A stretch of 64,000 nt of DNA from Lepidostoma basale (Eukaryota > Arthropoda > Insecta > Trichoptera > Lepidostomatidae): the NCBI GenBank assembly GCA_022606425.2, contig JAHDVF020001222.1:434001-498000 (forward strand). Reading direction: 5' to 3'. A model generated the notes under the pieces. The model ran no database searches. It was given only the letters and a program-made list of their open reading frames with translations, and was not told the origin of the DNA. The translations under genes were made by a program, and so were the position numbers. Position 1 is the stretch's first letter. Every line of letters starts with the position of its first letter. Shown here piece after piece: positions 1 to 15,000 of this stretch.

Positions 1-3000
1 TTTGTTTGGGACTTGTTGTGTTTCCTCATCATCTCCGAGGCCCTTTGCATCACCCTCGCCATTTCCAACCAGACTGGCTTTGCTTCTGCGGGCCAAATCG
101 GTAATAACCATTTCCATGTCATCTGATGATAAGTATGTAGTTACAAACGATATTTGAAAGTTGGTTTTGGTTATTGGTTTAACTTCAATTATTTTGACTT
201 TACAGAAAACAATCACTTTTTAAAGCGACATTGTGATGTTTAATAATAAATAAAAAATTATTTAGCGTAAAACTAGTCATTAGATTTTTTTTATTTTTTT
301 TACGAGGATGGACTGGAGAGGTAGGCAGTGAGGATGGCCTGGAGAGGTAGGCAGTGAGGATGGACTGGAGAGGTAGGCAGTGAGGATGGACTGGAGAGGT
401 AGGCGGTGAGGATAGACTGGAGAGGTAGGCAACGAGTATGGAATATAGAGGTAGGCAGTGAGGATGGACTGGAGAGGTAGGCAGTGAGGATGGACTGGAG
501 AGGTAGGCAGTGAGGATGGACTGGAGAGGTAGGCGGTGAGGATAGACTGGAGAGGTAGGCAACGAGAATGGAATATAGAGGTAGGCAGTGAGGATGGACT
601 GGAATGGTAGACAGTGAGAATGGACTGGAGATGTAGGCAGTGAGGATGGACTAGAGAGGTAGGCAGTGAGGATGGACTGGAGAGGTAAGCAGTGAGGATG
701 AACTGCCTTAATCCTCTGTCCTGAGATACCTCTATGTTTATACATTGTAACATGTACGCTCATCTATTTTTCTGACTTTGAATATGGTCATGTGTGTGTG
801 TTGAAGAAATAAAGAATCTGCTTGTACTCTGTCGTACATAATGAAATCTCTTATGATGTACGACATAAATTGACGACATTCGTGGCCGAGTGGCAAGTGC
901 TACGGCTGCCACACCGAAGGTCCCCGGTTCGATTCCCGGCAATGGCAGTGATTGTCTGGTGTAGAATCACTGTCTTTTGTCTGGTGTAGAATCCACGTGA
1001 CAATAAAATGGTGATAAATTAGCTACCTATAACATGTCATGAGAATCAATATGATAGCTATACACTTTACATTGATTTGGCTCGCACTGTAATGATGTAA
1101 AGAGCCATTCAACAAAATAATAATAATATTAATTGAAATAGTGATTTGTTGCATCATTGGCCAATTTGTTAATGATATTTAAATTAGTTCATTTTTAGAT
1201 TACATATATTTTTTTATTTAAAAAAAAATACTCACACCGAGGATTTAAATCAATGATATTAGAATTTATTTTACAATCTTCAATATGAGCAGAAAATACC
1301 TCATTATTATGAAGAAGGAATCGGGTCGTGTCCAAACTTGAACCCAAGTCCCCTGAATCAAGAGCCAAGTGTTCTGTCCCCTAGACCACCACCCGATGTT
1401 TTGTTGATATAATTTCATATGCAGTAAAAATGTACACGATCCTATTCTTGTAACGATGTAGTGGCAGAGACAATGCAAGCTGACATCGCGTAAGAAGTGG
1501 ATCTTGACTTTATTGAGCCGTGAAACATTGTCGAGTGTGCGTTTGTTTTATTTTAGCGAGGGTATTCTTCGTTCTGCTGATATTTGGATGGGGCATGTTG
1601 CCAATACACTTCTTATGCTCGAGCTTATTCACGACGCCGTCAACGGGTTTCTCTAGGATGTGTCTTTTCAACATCTTTACGGGTGAGTCTGATCGTACCA
1701 AACGATGATTTGTTTTCATACTTATGAAGCACTTAATTTGTGGTGTGGCATTATTAAATATAATATTAATACACTTTTAATTTGTTTTTACACCACTTTA
1801 TTTTGGTAGAACAACGGAGCTTCGCCAGGGTTAGACAAAATTCAGGGTATTTTGTAACCCTAATGAATCTCCGACGGGAGCGAAACCGGATGATCGTACC
1901 AAAATAAATTGATGTAAAAACAAATTAGAAATGTATTAATATTTTATCTAATTTCATTTTATATTACAAGGATTAATTGTATCTCAATAGAGACGAATAT
2001 GCAAATTGTTTTCTGGGAACAGAAGGTGGTGGCCGAGGCGCTTACAGGACTTATGACCTGTCATTGGTTGGGTTGAGCGATCGCTTCACGTTTTAACAAC
2101 ATTCCCCATTCCGCCGTTATTTGAGATACAATTAATCCTTGTAAATTGAGTTAATTGAGATACAATTAATCCTTGTAAAATAAAAATAATTTATCCGCAA
2201 TGGGTGAAATCCAGTATTTGTCTACAAGAATTTGTATACATTCAAAATGTTGTTGTATAAATATAACTGGTACATGCAGGCAAAAAAATTGGAGAGACAT
2301 CTCCAGGCGAAATCTAGTACTGTATGATTTGCATAGACTTTCACAGTACATTAATAAAGGTTTTCTGCTTAATGCTTTCTAATCTTAATATAGATGACGC
2401 TAGTGTAGAGTGAACATAAAAATGTGAAAATAGGTGTAGAAACCTACCATATATACAAGTTCCAAAAAGTTTGTCAGACGTGGTGGTCATAACGGCGGAA
2501 TGGGGAATGTTGTTAAACGTGAAGCGATCGCTCAACCCAACCAATGACAGGTCATAAGTCCTGTAAGCGCCTCGGCCACCACCTTCTGTTCCCAGAAAAC
2601 AATTTGCATCTTCGTCTCTATTGAGATACAATTAATCCTTGTAAAATAAAAATAATTTATCCGCAATGGGTGAAATCCAGTATTTGTCTACAAGAATTTG
2701 TATACATTCAAAATGTTGTTTCATTTTATATGTTTTACGAGAAGGGTGCTCATTTTTATTTTTATTTACAGGTGTCGCAACTTTCTTGGTTGTAGAAGTT
2801 TTAAATGCACCCGGATTGGATTTGGAAAATGTTGGAAATGCTCTGCACTGGGTCTTCTTGATAATACCTAACTATGCCCTCTGTGGAGCTGTCAAGTAAT
2901 TATATATCTTTTTAACCTTATTTTGATAATACCTAACTATGCACTCCGTGGAGCTATCAAATAATTATATTTTTTTAACCTTATTTTGATAATACCTAAC

Positions 3001-6000
3001 ATAATAATAATAATAATTAAATAATTGGCCACGTGAGGAGTCAGAGAAATCGACGCGCGTGCATGACACGATGTATGAATGTTGAGGAAGCGAGAGAAAT
3101 ATGTCAGGAAAGAAAAGTGTGGCAGTCCATTCTTTCTGCCTACCCCTTCGGGGAGACGGCGTGATGATTAGTTAGTTAGTTAGTTTAGTTAATAATAATA
3201 ACATAATAATAACCTAACCTAACTATGCGCTCTGTGGAGCTATCAAGTACTTATTATTTTATTAAACCTTTTTCTGCCAGTGGATTTTTTTTCCTTTAAG
3301 AACAAAGCACATTATAAAGATATAGTTTACAAATTATTATTTAATATTATAGAGATGCACAACTTCAATATGCTTTGTTATAAACATACCAACAGGAGAC
3401 CAAGCAAGCATGGTTTGGTATCAATAAATATGTCATACTACTACTTACTACTTTCTATGGCCATACAACTCTTGAAGAGTTTTAGCCTCCTTGATGATTT
3501 TTCACCAAGCTCCTCGATCCTGCGCTTTTTGCTCCCAGCAGTCCGATTTGCTCAACCTAGCCAGATCAGCCAGAACATTTTCCATTAGGCGCTGTCTAGG
3601 CCTTCCTAGAGGTCTTACTCCAGTCGGTCTAGACGCTTACAGGGTCTTGGTTGCTCTGGTCTCTTTGGTTCGGCATACGTGCCCAATCCATGCTAGGCTC
3701 TCACGGTGCTCGTTATAAGGGGCTGCTGGGTCATCGTACGGATGTTATATTCATATGTCATACACAGTCGCGTAATGCACCCCTAGTTGTTTTATCATAT
3801 GGACAAGTGTATGAAATAGCTGAAAGGGTTGGAAACAGGTGCCAAAATGAATGGAGTGCCATTAAGCTGCTGGTTGTATGTATACAGATGACGCTATGCT
3901 ACTTGCAGATAGCAGGCATGAGTTACAAATCTCGATTGTCTTCTAGTATGTATGCGAAACAATCTGGTTATGAATGTGAATCAGTCCAAGGTGATGATTT
4001 GTTTAAAATAAGAAAGCAAGACAGTCTGCAACATTAGCGTGAATGGTAAAATTCTAGAACAAGTGGATGAATTTTTATATTTAGATGGATGGGCGAGTGG
4101 AGAGGGATTTTGAAAGAATGGTTGAGGCAGGCAACAAAGTAAATTGTGATCTTAAATTTGTCATCGCAAAAAGTCTTTCCAAAAACGCTAAGATGGCAGT
4201 GCATGGTGTTTTTATACCAACAGTGGCAAAGTGAAGTGAAACATGGCAAAAGAAGGATGACATTTTAGAAACTCTAAATCCATCCAAAAGGAAATTAACA
4301 ACACTTAATCCATAAATTTTCAATTTCAACAGCTGACAATGATATTGTTCCCAAAAAGTTCTTGCCGCAAATCTGTCACTAAAATCCCAAACATAGTCGA
4401 CAGCAGTTCCTCCCATCTAAGATGATTAAAATACGTCAAAAGAAGTATCCCCCATGACCCTTGAAATACTCTGGTAAATGTCTTCATTCTGATATCACGG
4501 AGGGTGTTAAGCAGGGCTGCGTGATGTCTCCATGGTTGTTGAATCTGTATATGGACAAGTGTATGAAAGAACTTAAAGGTATAAATGCTGGTGCTAAGAT
4601 GAGTGGTTTGTCTGTAAATTGTCTGCTTTACGTGGATGATGCCGTTCTCATTGCGGATAGTGCGGACGAATTACAAGTCTTGGTGTCGAGAATGTATGAA
4701 GTATGCAAGTCGAACGATTTAATGATGAATGTCGGAAAGTCAAAGGTGTTAGTTTTTTAAAGGGAAAAGCAAATGACAATTTGTAATATAAGTGTGAACG
4801 AAGAGGGAATTTGTGTATTTAGGTAGCATGTTCATAGCGGATGGCCGAACAGATAGTGACGTTGAAAGAAGGGTGGATGCGGGTAACAAAGTGAATGGAG
4901 CTTTAAAAATAGTTATTGGAAACAAAAATTTATCAATGAAAGCGAAAATGGCCGTTCACAATGGAGTTCTGGTCCCAACCCTTATGTATGGAAGCGAAGC
5001 ATGGAACTGACAGAAGAAAGATGAGAGCAGAATAAATGCGGTAGAGATGAGGTCCCTAAGACATATTATGTGTGGTAGAACGATATTATTGTAGAAAGGA
5101 ATGTAGAGCAAAATAAGGTATTATGAACAAAATTATGAAAGTATCGCTGCGTTGGTTCGGACACATGGAGCGCATGGGTGAAGAAAGAATGGTTAAAAAA
5201 GTATACCTTAACGATGTAAATGGAATACGGAGTCGAGGTAGGCTGAGAAAAACATGGCATGACCAAATTAATAAAATTTTAAAGGTTGGTCATGTTAGAA
5301 GCCGGAAGAATCGACGTGCGTGTATGACTCGCTGTATGAATGTGGAGGATGCCAGAGAGGTGTGCCAGGATAGAGTAGTGTGGCGGTCCATTCTCTCTGC
5401 CTACCCCTGCGGAGAAACGGCGTGATGGTTTGTTTGGTGGTTTTGTTGTTGTAAATTTCTTCGTTCTGTCAAGACGTGACGTTTTTTCATATTTCATACC
5501 CAAAGTAAAATTCAATTTGTTCATTTGTTTTTATTATGATATTATTTCTATCCGATCGTAAATATCCTTGAGGTGATCACATCATGAAAATAGTGTTTTA
5601 AAAATTATCCTATCGGGTGTTGTTTCATAATTATTTCTTAATTTATAAACATCTTTCAGGAATCTTTACGAAGCGTCAGTCACATTGGATAACTGTAAAG
5701 CCGTGTGTGAATTGCAAGAGATTCCTGGCTGCGATCAATACACCATTTGCAAACTTAGTCCTTCATTTCAAAGTTGCTGCAGTAAGTGGATATATATCTG
5801 TACTTGTAGGCAGAATTTAGACGGTGTTGTTTCTTTTGGTAAATAAAAATACATTTCTAATGCAATTTTTTTAATTTCAGTATCAGACCATCCATATTTT
5901 GACTGGGACAACCCTGGGGTAGGAGCCCACATAACCTACATGCTAATTGTCGGAGTGGTCCTTTTCCTATTCCTCCTCGTTAAAGAGTACCGCCTTTCAA

Positions 6001-9000
6001 GTAGGGTAAGTCTTCTAAAATAATAAATAAATAAATTGAGGATTGTTCAGAGAGCTATAGAGAGAACAATGTTGGAAATAGCATAGCGCACAGGGTGAGA
6101 AACACTTCTATTAGAGCCAGAACAGGAGTGTCGGACATCGTCGCAAGAGTGGCAGGCCGCGTGGCTCGCAGCTCTGACAACAGATGGACATAACACTTCC
6201 TTTGCCTGTGTCCTAAAACTGTGACCCAAAACTCAGGACATCACTTCGATGGAGGGACGACCCAGGATCGACCAAAAGCAAACAAATGGAGAAGATTTAC
6301 GTCCAGGAGTGGACGGATATGTACAGGCTTATGATGACGATGAAGTCTTCTCGTGTTTGTGTTCCCTTCAGGGTGTTTTTACAACATTTTGAATGTATAC
6401 AAATACTTGTAGACGAACAACTGGATTTCACCCATTGCGGGCTATCAATTCAGGAATCAATTGTACCTCAATAGAGACGAAGATGCAAATTGGAAACAGA
6501 ATATGATTGATTGAGGTGTTTACAGGACTTATGACCTGTCATTGGTTGGGTTAAGCGCACGCTTTATATAATACAACATTCCCCATTCCACCTTTTTTCT
6601 TATGACCACCATGTCTGACAAATTTTTGGAAGTTGTATATATGTTAATCTGTAAGCCCACTCTTTACATGGTAGTTTTTTCAATCTACACACTAAAGCCA
6701 TCTATGAAGATTGTATTTTTAAGCATTAAGCAGAAGATCTTTTTAACGCAATGTGAAAGGCTACCACCATTTAGCGCATTGCTAGAAACTGCCTGGAGAT
6801 GTCACTCCAATCTATATACTTTAATTTTTTGACCAGTTTTTCTTTTTACAACATTTTGAATGTATACAAATACTTGTAGGACGAACAACTGGATTTCACC
6901 CATTGCGGGCTATCAATTCAAGAATCAATTGTTCCTCATTAGAGACGAAAATACAAATTGGTCATTAATATGGTTCAGAGACATGGAAAGAATGTATGAA
7001 GAAAAAAGGTTAAGAAAGTATTCGTTAATGATGTATACGGAACAAGAAATAGAGGAAGACTGAGGAAAATGTGAGACGGTCAAATCCTTCAAATATTAAA
7101 TGTCGGCCATGTGAGGAATCGGAGAAATTGACGTACATGCATAACATGATGTATGAATGTGGAGGAAGCAAGAGATGTATTTCAGAAAAAAACAGTGTGG
7201 CGGTCCATTCTTTCTGCCTACCCCTTCGGGGAGATGGCGTGATGATCATGAACCATCACGCCGTCTCTCTGGACAGGTAGGCATTGGCAGTATTCTGGTA
7301 TCATGCACGTACATCGATGACTCTGACTCCTCACGTGGCTGACAATCATTATTTGATTGATTTGATCATGCCACGTTTTCCTCGGCCTTATTCTCTTTCT
7401 AGTTCCGTTTAGAACGTTTACATATACTCTCATCACCATTCTGTCTTCATTCATTCTTTCCATGTGTCAAAACCATCTTAATGATCTTTTCATTATTTTG
7501 TTCGTAACACTTTCATTCACACTGTATTCACTTCTTATATTTTCATTTGATACTTTATCATATACAGATTTACCACACATTTGTCTTAGAGATCTCATTT
7601 CTACTGCATTTATTCTACTTTCATCCTTCATTTGCCAGTTCCGTGTTTCACTTTCTAATTAGTTTAATTAACATTGGATCCCCTGACCCTGACGAGCAGA
7701 CAATACAGTGATCTCTGTTTGCCTCAGCTGCTGCACATGAAGAAGACCCCGCCCCCGCTAGACGGCTCCAGTGAACCCGAGGACAACGACGTGGCGCAGG
7801 AGCGGCAGATGGTCAATAGCCTCGCTCGCGGGGACTATCCGCACTTCAGTTTGCTCTGCAAGGATATGTCCAAGTACTACAAGAACTTCCTGGCCGTTAA
7901 TCAGATCTCACTTGGTGAGTTTAGCCACTATTCTAAATATAATTAATCACAAACTAACGTGTAGACCACTCATTTGGACGCATAACTCAATTAGTCTGCT
8001 CAACGTCTTTTATATTAGTGACGTCTTTTATATTAGTGAAGGTACGTTCAGGGGACAAATACTCTTGACTTTAGAAAGTATCTTGTCTTCCTAATGTCGA
8101 ACCATCTCTAATGCGATCCTGGTATTTTGTTGTATTTTTTATAATATTTTACCTGTACTTAATTGATGCCTTAAACATTTTCCTGTTTGTAATGTCTTTT
8201 GAGTTAATAAACTGATTTGATTTGATTTATAACGCAGGCGCAGTTAAACAAAAATAATATTAACAGATTTAAATATAGTGATATTGTGTATTGTATATTA
8301 TAGTGATAGTTGAAAATTGTGTAGTGACACAATTTTCAACAGAATTAAATGTCACAACACAATTGTCAACAAAATCAAATGTCGCAATTCAATTAACAAT
8401 ATCAATATTTACAAAAAGAAACTATATATTTCAAAAAAAGATCCATTATCTTCTTCCTGGTGCTATCCCAACTCATCGCCTGTTTGACTGTTGCGGTGGG
8501 CTCTTCTCCATCTCAGGCTGTACCTCGCACGGTATGAAGATGGAGGTATCCTCCAAAACATGCCGTGTTTTTTAATATTTTAAAAATAATTAGTGGATAA
8601 AACAAAGTTATTTTCAATTTCCTAAGTATATTACTATGGAATTCCACAGTGATAATGCCTTAGCGTTCAATAAGTTGTTATATTTATTTATGAGATTTTT
8701 CATAGTATCCTTTGAATATATAGTAAAAAACCGACCTGTAATTCTATTTGGTTATATTTTCGAACAAAAAAAACCGATGATGGCCCACATACTAATACCG
8801 TCCGGCACTTGAATTTGACGACCTTCGTGGCAGAGTGGTTACGAGCTCTGACTTCCGTGCCGAAGGTCCTGGGTTCGATTCCCGGCAATGGCAGTGTGAT
8901 TATCACACTGTCTTTGGTCTGGTGTAGAATTCACATGACAATAAAATGGCGATAGATTACATGTCACGAGAATCAATATAATAGCTAAAAAATAAAAATC

Positions 9001-12000
9001 GTATACAGTAATTGGGTCCAAAAGACCTGTTGTATACATTAAATGAGCAGTGGCGGTACTACCACAGAAGCCCATAAGCCCGGCTTGCGTAAGAAATTTT
9101 GAATCAAAACTTCCAAATCTAAAATAATCGTGCCCCCGCATAAACCTACAACCCACCAAATCACATTTCAACAATTCTCCCATCAAACGTAAGAGGAATA
9201 GCCACAAGACCTGAACCTCTGCAAGCCAGAAGAGGTTTTGATTAAAAATTTCTTACGCAAGCCGGGCTTCTGGGCTTCTATGGCAGTACCGCCAATGTAA
9301 ATGAGTTGAAATACAAACTGTTTTTGCCATTTCAGGTGTAAAAGATGGAGAATGCTTCGGACTGTTGGGCATCAACGGGGCGGGCAAGACCACCACCTTC
9401 AAGATGCTCACCGGCGACCTGGACATCTCTTCTGGGGGTGCCTGGGTGTCCGGCCATTCTGTCAACAGTGACATGAAGACAGTCTACAAATCTATCGGTG
9501 AGTAAATTAGTTTCCAGGCCAAATGTCGTCTACCTGTGTTTTACCTATAAATAAATGTTTTACCTATTAAAATATTTTAAAATATAAATTTCTTACCTCC
9601 CAGTTTTGCCAGTGCAAGACACACAAGTCATAGACTTTATTTTTCAGGCTTAAGCACCTGTTGTAGTATGTTGTAGTTATTGTATTGTATCCATATATCT
9701 ATGATGAGAGAACTCGGTATCATCTATGAGAGTGGGCTGACTTTTCGGGCTCATAACAAGAGTATTTGTGACATTGCACTGAGGATGTTGGGCTTCATTG
9801 TTCGGACTGGAAGGGTTTTCAGAGATTCCAATATGCTCAGAGTCCCATTGGTTCGGAGCAGACTCGAAAGTGGTTCTGTGATATGGGGTCCTCACGAGAC
9901 GAGATATTCCATTATGCTGGAGAAGGTTCAGAAAAAAAATCTGAGGTATCTCTACATGAGGTTGTATGGTAGCTATCTGTGGCTCTATTCCACGGCATTT
10001 CTTTTGGGAATGTTGGGGACCAACTCTCTGTAGTTTCGAAGAGATGGACATCTCGTAACCCATTTCTTTAGATTAATCAAGGGATATTTCGAGAACTCGG
10101 TCGTGCTGGAGAAAGTTGGTATTTTGTTCTATCTCCGATAGCGACAGGATAGATTGTCTTATCTACCAGCCACCAGAACCAATCTGCCAGTGGGAAGAGC
10201 AATCAGTCTGCTAAACATAATATCCTCGGATATTGACGTCTTTCATATTAGTGAAAGTACTTTCAGAAGACAAATACTCTTGACTTTAGTCTTGTTTTCC
10301 TAAAGTCAAATCATCTCTCATACATTCCTGGTATTATTTTTTCAATTTCAATTTATTTATTTTTTAAATCATAAACATTACAGTATACGAGTATAACCAA
10401 AGCGCTTATGACTATACAGGTAGGATACTAAAACAACAAAAAAAACTATTTTAAACAGTAAATACAATTACGAAATTTAAAAATAGACAATAATACAACA
10501 ACAAAAAAACCACGAGATAATTAAAAAATTAAGACCAAAAAAGTTATTAGAAACAATAAGAAGAACAACACATTATTTAAGAGATAGATGTTTTCTGAGG
10601 GTAGCCTCACTATCGTGGAAGATGTCCACATCCGAAGAGATGCGGTTTAGAAGGATTATTGCCCTGCCCACGGGCATAACCTTAGGTAAATTGGTTCTAC
10701 ACAGTGGCAGGTGAAATAATCTAGGTTGCCTTTGTCGCAGATAATTGTCAGGGACAAACAAAGTCAAGTCATTCAAAATATCCGAGTTATGTATTCGACA
10801 CGAATCAGTTGAAAAAAATTAACACCCAATTGGATAGTTCGTCTAATTTCCAATGATTGGTAGTCCAGCATACCCAGCAAGATATCAGTTGGGTATATAT
10901 TATATATTTATATATTTGTATATATTATATTTTACCTGTACTCAATAGATGCCTTAAACATTTATATTGTTTGTAATGTCTGTTGAGATACTAAACTGAT
11001 TTGATTTGATTTGAGGTGGAACCATCTCTCATGCGTTCCTAATATGTTCTCAATAGATGCAATAGAACTTTAATTTTGCTTGTAATATATTTTTAAGGAT
11101 TTGATGATCGATTTGAAGAGATTTGATGGTTATTTAGTGAATGTGTTACAGTAAAAAGTTGTTGTGTCCGCAGGGTACTGTCCGCAGTTTGACGCCCTGC
11201 TGGACGAGATGACGGGGCGCGAGACGCTGGTGATGTTCGCCCGCCTGCGCGGCATACCGCCCCTGCAGCAGCAGCGCTACGTGTGGGACCTCAGCATACG
11301 CCTCGGCTATGTCAAGCACCTGGACAAGAAGGTCTGTTATCACTTCACATTGCTCACATGTATTTGAACTACATTAACCAATCACGTTGCACAGTTATTG
11401 GCCTTCACGTTTAACACCAATTGGGATCCCAATCTCATTTTCCAGTATTTTGATCCTTGACACCTTTTTAATGTCCAGCCCTCATTTGTTGTTTCTTAAA
11501 CAATGATGTAAAACTCCACATTAAATCATTAATATGAATGAAAATTTTTGTTTTCTGAAAGTTTTATTATAATTGGAAATGACATGTTCTGCCTTGCTAA
11601 GGCATTAACAAATTCTGATGACTTGAATTTTAAGTGCGCCGTTTTGTAAAATCTATTACTTCAAGGGTGCACTAGGAAATGACTGACCAAACAGTGCAGT
11701 CTTTAGAAGTTTCTTAAATTTAACATCACTATCCTCATACTTAATACTAACATGGAGGTTATTCCACGCCAACGGACCCGCAACGCTGTAAGCACGATCA
11801 TAGAAAGTTGCTTTATTGGCTCTGACTGAAATTGTTATGTTGTTTGCGCTTGTTTCTACTGATCGGGGTGAACGTTGCCTTTCCATTGGCGTGGGTGTCA
11901 CGCAGAGGTCCGATATGTACACTGGCGCTCTCTGGTTTCGAGCCTTAAATACTGTCAAACACAATTTATATTTTACTCGCTCTCAGATTTTAAGCCAGTG

Positions 12001-15000
12001 AAGGTCCTTCAGGAGCGGCGTGATATGACAGTATTTTTGTTGCCCCATAATCCATCGGGCAGCAGCATTGAATACGCTTTGTATTCTGCTTAATTGATTA
12101 TTTGGGATTGTGAATTTACGAAGGTCCTAGTTTCACCAATAGGTAAATATCTCCTTTTATGCTTTAGCTATCTCGGCTGGAAGAAAAAGTAGTGAGAATC
12201 AAGCGCGTTGTTGTTTATATACCCGAGTTAGCAAGGTGATAAAATTTCTTTCATTATTTGCAATGAAATTTCGAATAATAACATTAATACTTTGTTCATA
12301 CTTGTTTATTTATTCATTGTTGTGTTTCTTAGTGAAATGTCACATCCGCATCTGCCCTGCATACTCTTCTCATATCCGGAGTATGGCATACAATGTTTCA
12401 CTAAACATTTGTTTAAGAAATCTCATTTCTAAGGCATTTATTCGTCTATTATTCTTTTTTGATAGTTCCATGGCTAACTTTCTGGCCTCCTTTTTTTTTT
12501 TTTTAGTTTTATTAACACCTTTTTTGCACTAAGCAGTTCAATTTTTAGTACCTTTTTTGCATCAAGCAGTTTAATTTGTAGCACCTTTTTTTGCACCAAG
12601 CAGTCGAATTTTTAAAAATAATATCATCCGTTGTTTCGGCTTATTTAATATATGATCTGACAATCTGTGCCACAAAAATGATGTGCCACCCAACAATGTC
12701 CTCTATTTTGCAACTTTTCTCATTTCTATGTCACGGACACAATCTCGGAGAGTTTTTTCAGTAATGGATCTCAGGATCTTCATCTCAGGTGTTCTTAGAA
12801 GCCCTTTAGTTCGTACAGTATCGACCCGCATCTCTACAGCATACTTCGTGATAGGTCACATACATATCTTATAAATTCTGACCTTGCTGTAAGTACGCAT
12901 ATGTATGTTCTTCCTGACCAGATTTTTTAGACACCCTGATACGGCATATGCTTTATTTATACTTGTTCTCATACTTCGGTATATATGTCTGCAGATCTTT
13001 ACTCCCAAATATCTTTAACTCACTGCTCTCTCCGAGGTATATCATCATCAGTCAGCTTACACCTCGTAGGTTATCTAGATATTTTAAGACCTTTTGTTTT
13101 GCTGATTGATATAGCCATATTTAACCTTTGCGATACTATGTGGAATTTATATAACAATCTTTGCAATCCATCATCCGATAAAAGTGGAATATAAAGAAGC
13201 AAAAGGATATTGAACTAATATAGTGATGTGGTGTGTTGTTTTACTAATAGGTGCGGGAGTACAGCGGGGGCAACAAGAGGAAGCTGAGCACATCGCTGGC
13301 GCTTCTGGGGGACCCACAGGTGGTGTACCTAGACGAGCCCACCACAGGTGATATGTTACATTTATTTATTTATGATAGTCTCTGATTAGTTACCTCTTCT
13401 TTCTCTCTGCCATTTTCTAATTTAATTAGCTCAAGACTATAAAGCGCCGGAGACTGGAAGACTGAAGAATCAAAAGGAAAATTAACGGAAAATGAAGTGT
13501 GGCGGAATATAAGAAAATCCTGGCTAGAAAACCTTGGAGAATGGTTCAGTTGCAGCACAACATCCCTGTTTAGAGCTGTATCAAGGGTAGAAATAGCCGT
13601 GATGTTGTCCAACCTCTGACGGGAAAGGAACAAGAAGAACATAACAATTTAATTACATATTAAGCCGAGCAAGCAATGGCTCCACCGAAGAATGTTCAGG
13701 ATCCCACGGACGGACAGAGTGACCAACACTCAAGTCCTGAATCCTGCAGGACTAAATAGAGAGCTGCTGACATTAATCAAAGTCCGCAAGATTTCATATC
13801 TGGGTCATGTTCTGCGAGGAGAGAAGTATCGCCTGCTGCATCTAATATTGAAGGGAAAAATAGAGGGGGGCAGGGAGAAGGCAGATCTCTTGGCTGCGCA
13901 ATGTGAGGGAATGGACGGGAATCAGAACTGTGGAGGAGCTATTCCGGACAGCGCAGGATAGGGAAGAGTTTACCAGAGTGATCGCCAACGTCGGCGGGAC
14001 CTGACAGGGCACTTTAAGAAGAAGCAATGATCAGTAAAGGAAAATTAAAAGAAAAGGTTTGGAAATTTATGTTAACATTGTGATGTGTGTTGACCTCTAG
14101 GCATGGACCCCATGGCAAAGCGGCAGGTGTGGCGAGCCGTGGCCGGCCGGCGCCTGGGCAGTGTGGTGCTCACGTCCCACAGCATGGAAGAGTGCGAGGC
14201 GCTGTGCACCCGCCTCGCAATCATGGTCAACGGACGTTTCCGCTGTCTCGGCTCCACGCAACATCTCAAGAATAAGTTCTCACAGGGTACGTATTTAATT
14301 GTATTCTTTCTTAAAGCCGTGCCACACTGTTTAAAACAAGCTCTCCACATCGGTCTCCACCGGCGGTCCATCTCGCTCGGATACTTTCAACTAAAAGACG
14401 TGTGGACTATAACTATTTAATGTCCTCCATCCTACATAACATATCCTCATTCCAACAGGGGGGGGAGCAATAGCCTTCGGGCTGATACTTCCGAAAGACA
14501 AGATCATATAGATAGATAGAAATATACTGGTTCTGATTTTGAAAATTTGGTTTGGTTCATGTGGTGCTCACGTAAATCTGGAGATATTTCAAATATAAGT
14601 GAATTGTTTTGACCAGTTTGATTGTTACCGCACTTTATAATAGTTAATTGTGACACGTAATACGTTTGTGGGGTTTTTATGTTAAAATTATATAAGTTTT
14701 TTCATTTACATATATGAAGAATTTTGACAGATCGTCACCTGAGAGTAAGAAGGTTCCAACTGACAAAAATAAAAAGTTGAGAAAAATGAAGTTAAAGTTT
14801 TGTTGGTTTCGTATGTGTATCTTGGAATAAAGGGGTTTTATTCCAATTTCTAGAGATTCTTTTACCGAGAAACGTGTAAATTTTGTCTGACAACAGTTGG
14901 AATAATAAAGTTCTAAGTTTAAATTAATCCTTCTTCAGTGAATCGTGTGTTTTGAATGATTCTGATGATTCTCAAAATGACTTTAATTGTACGTATAGAT

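Noticed and set aside
304..706. CRISPR-like array
   Set aside because: Head-to-tail minisatellite with no unique spacers, inside an intron of a eukaryotic gene.
200..763. Long minus-strand open frames of about 160-190 codons
   Set aside because: They are translations of the 26-bp minisatellite; the repeated [13 protein letters not shown] pattern is created by the array.
872..960. tRNA gene
   Set aside because: Boxes A and B are present, but the acceptor stem does not close and the unit is followed by a shared non-tRNA body with several copies, so it is a SINE.
5617..5820. 67-codon plus-strand frame
   Set aside because: Out-of-frame reading over ABCA exon 5660-5781; the in-phase reading [19 protein letters not shown] joins both neighbours.
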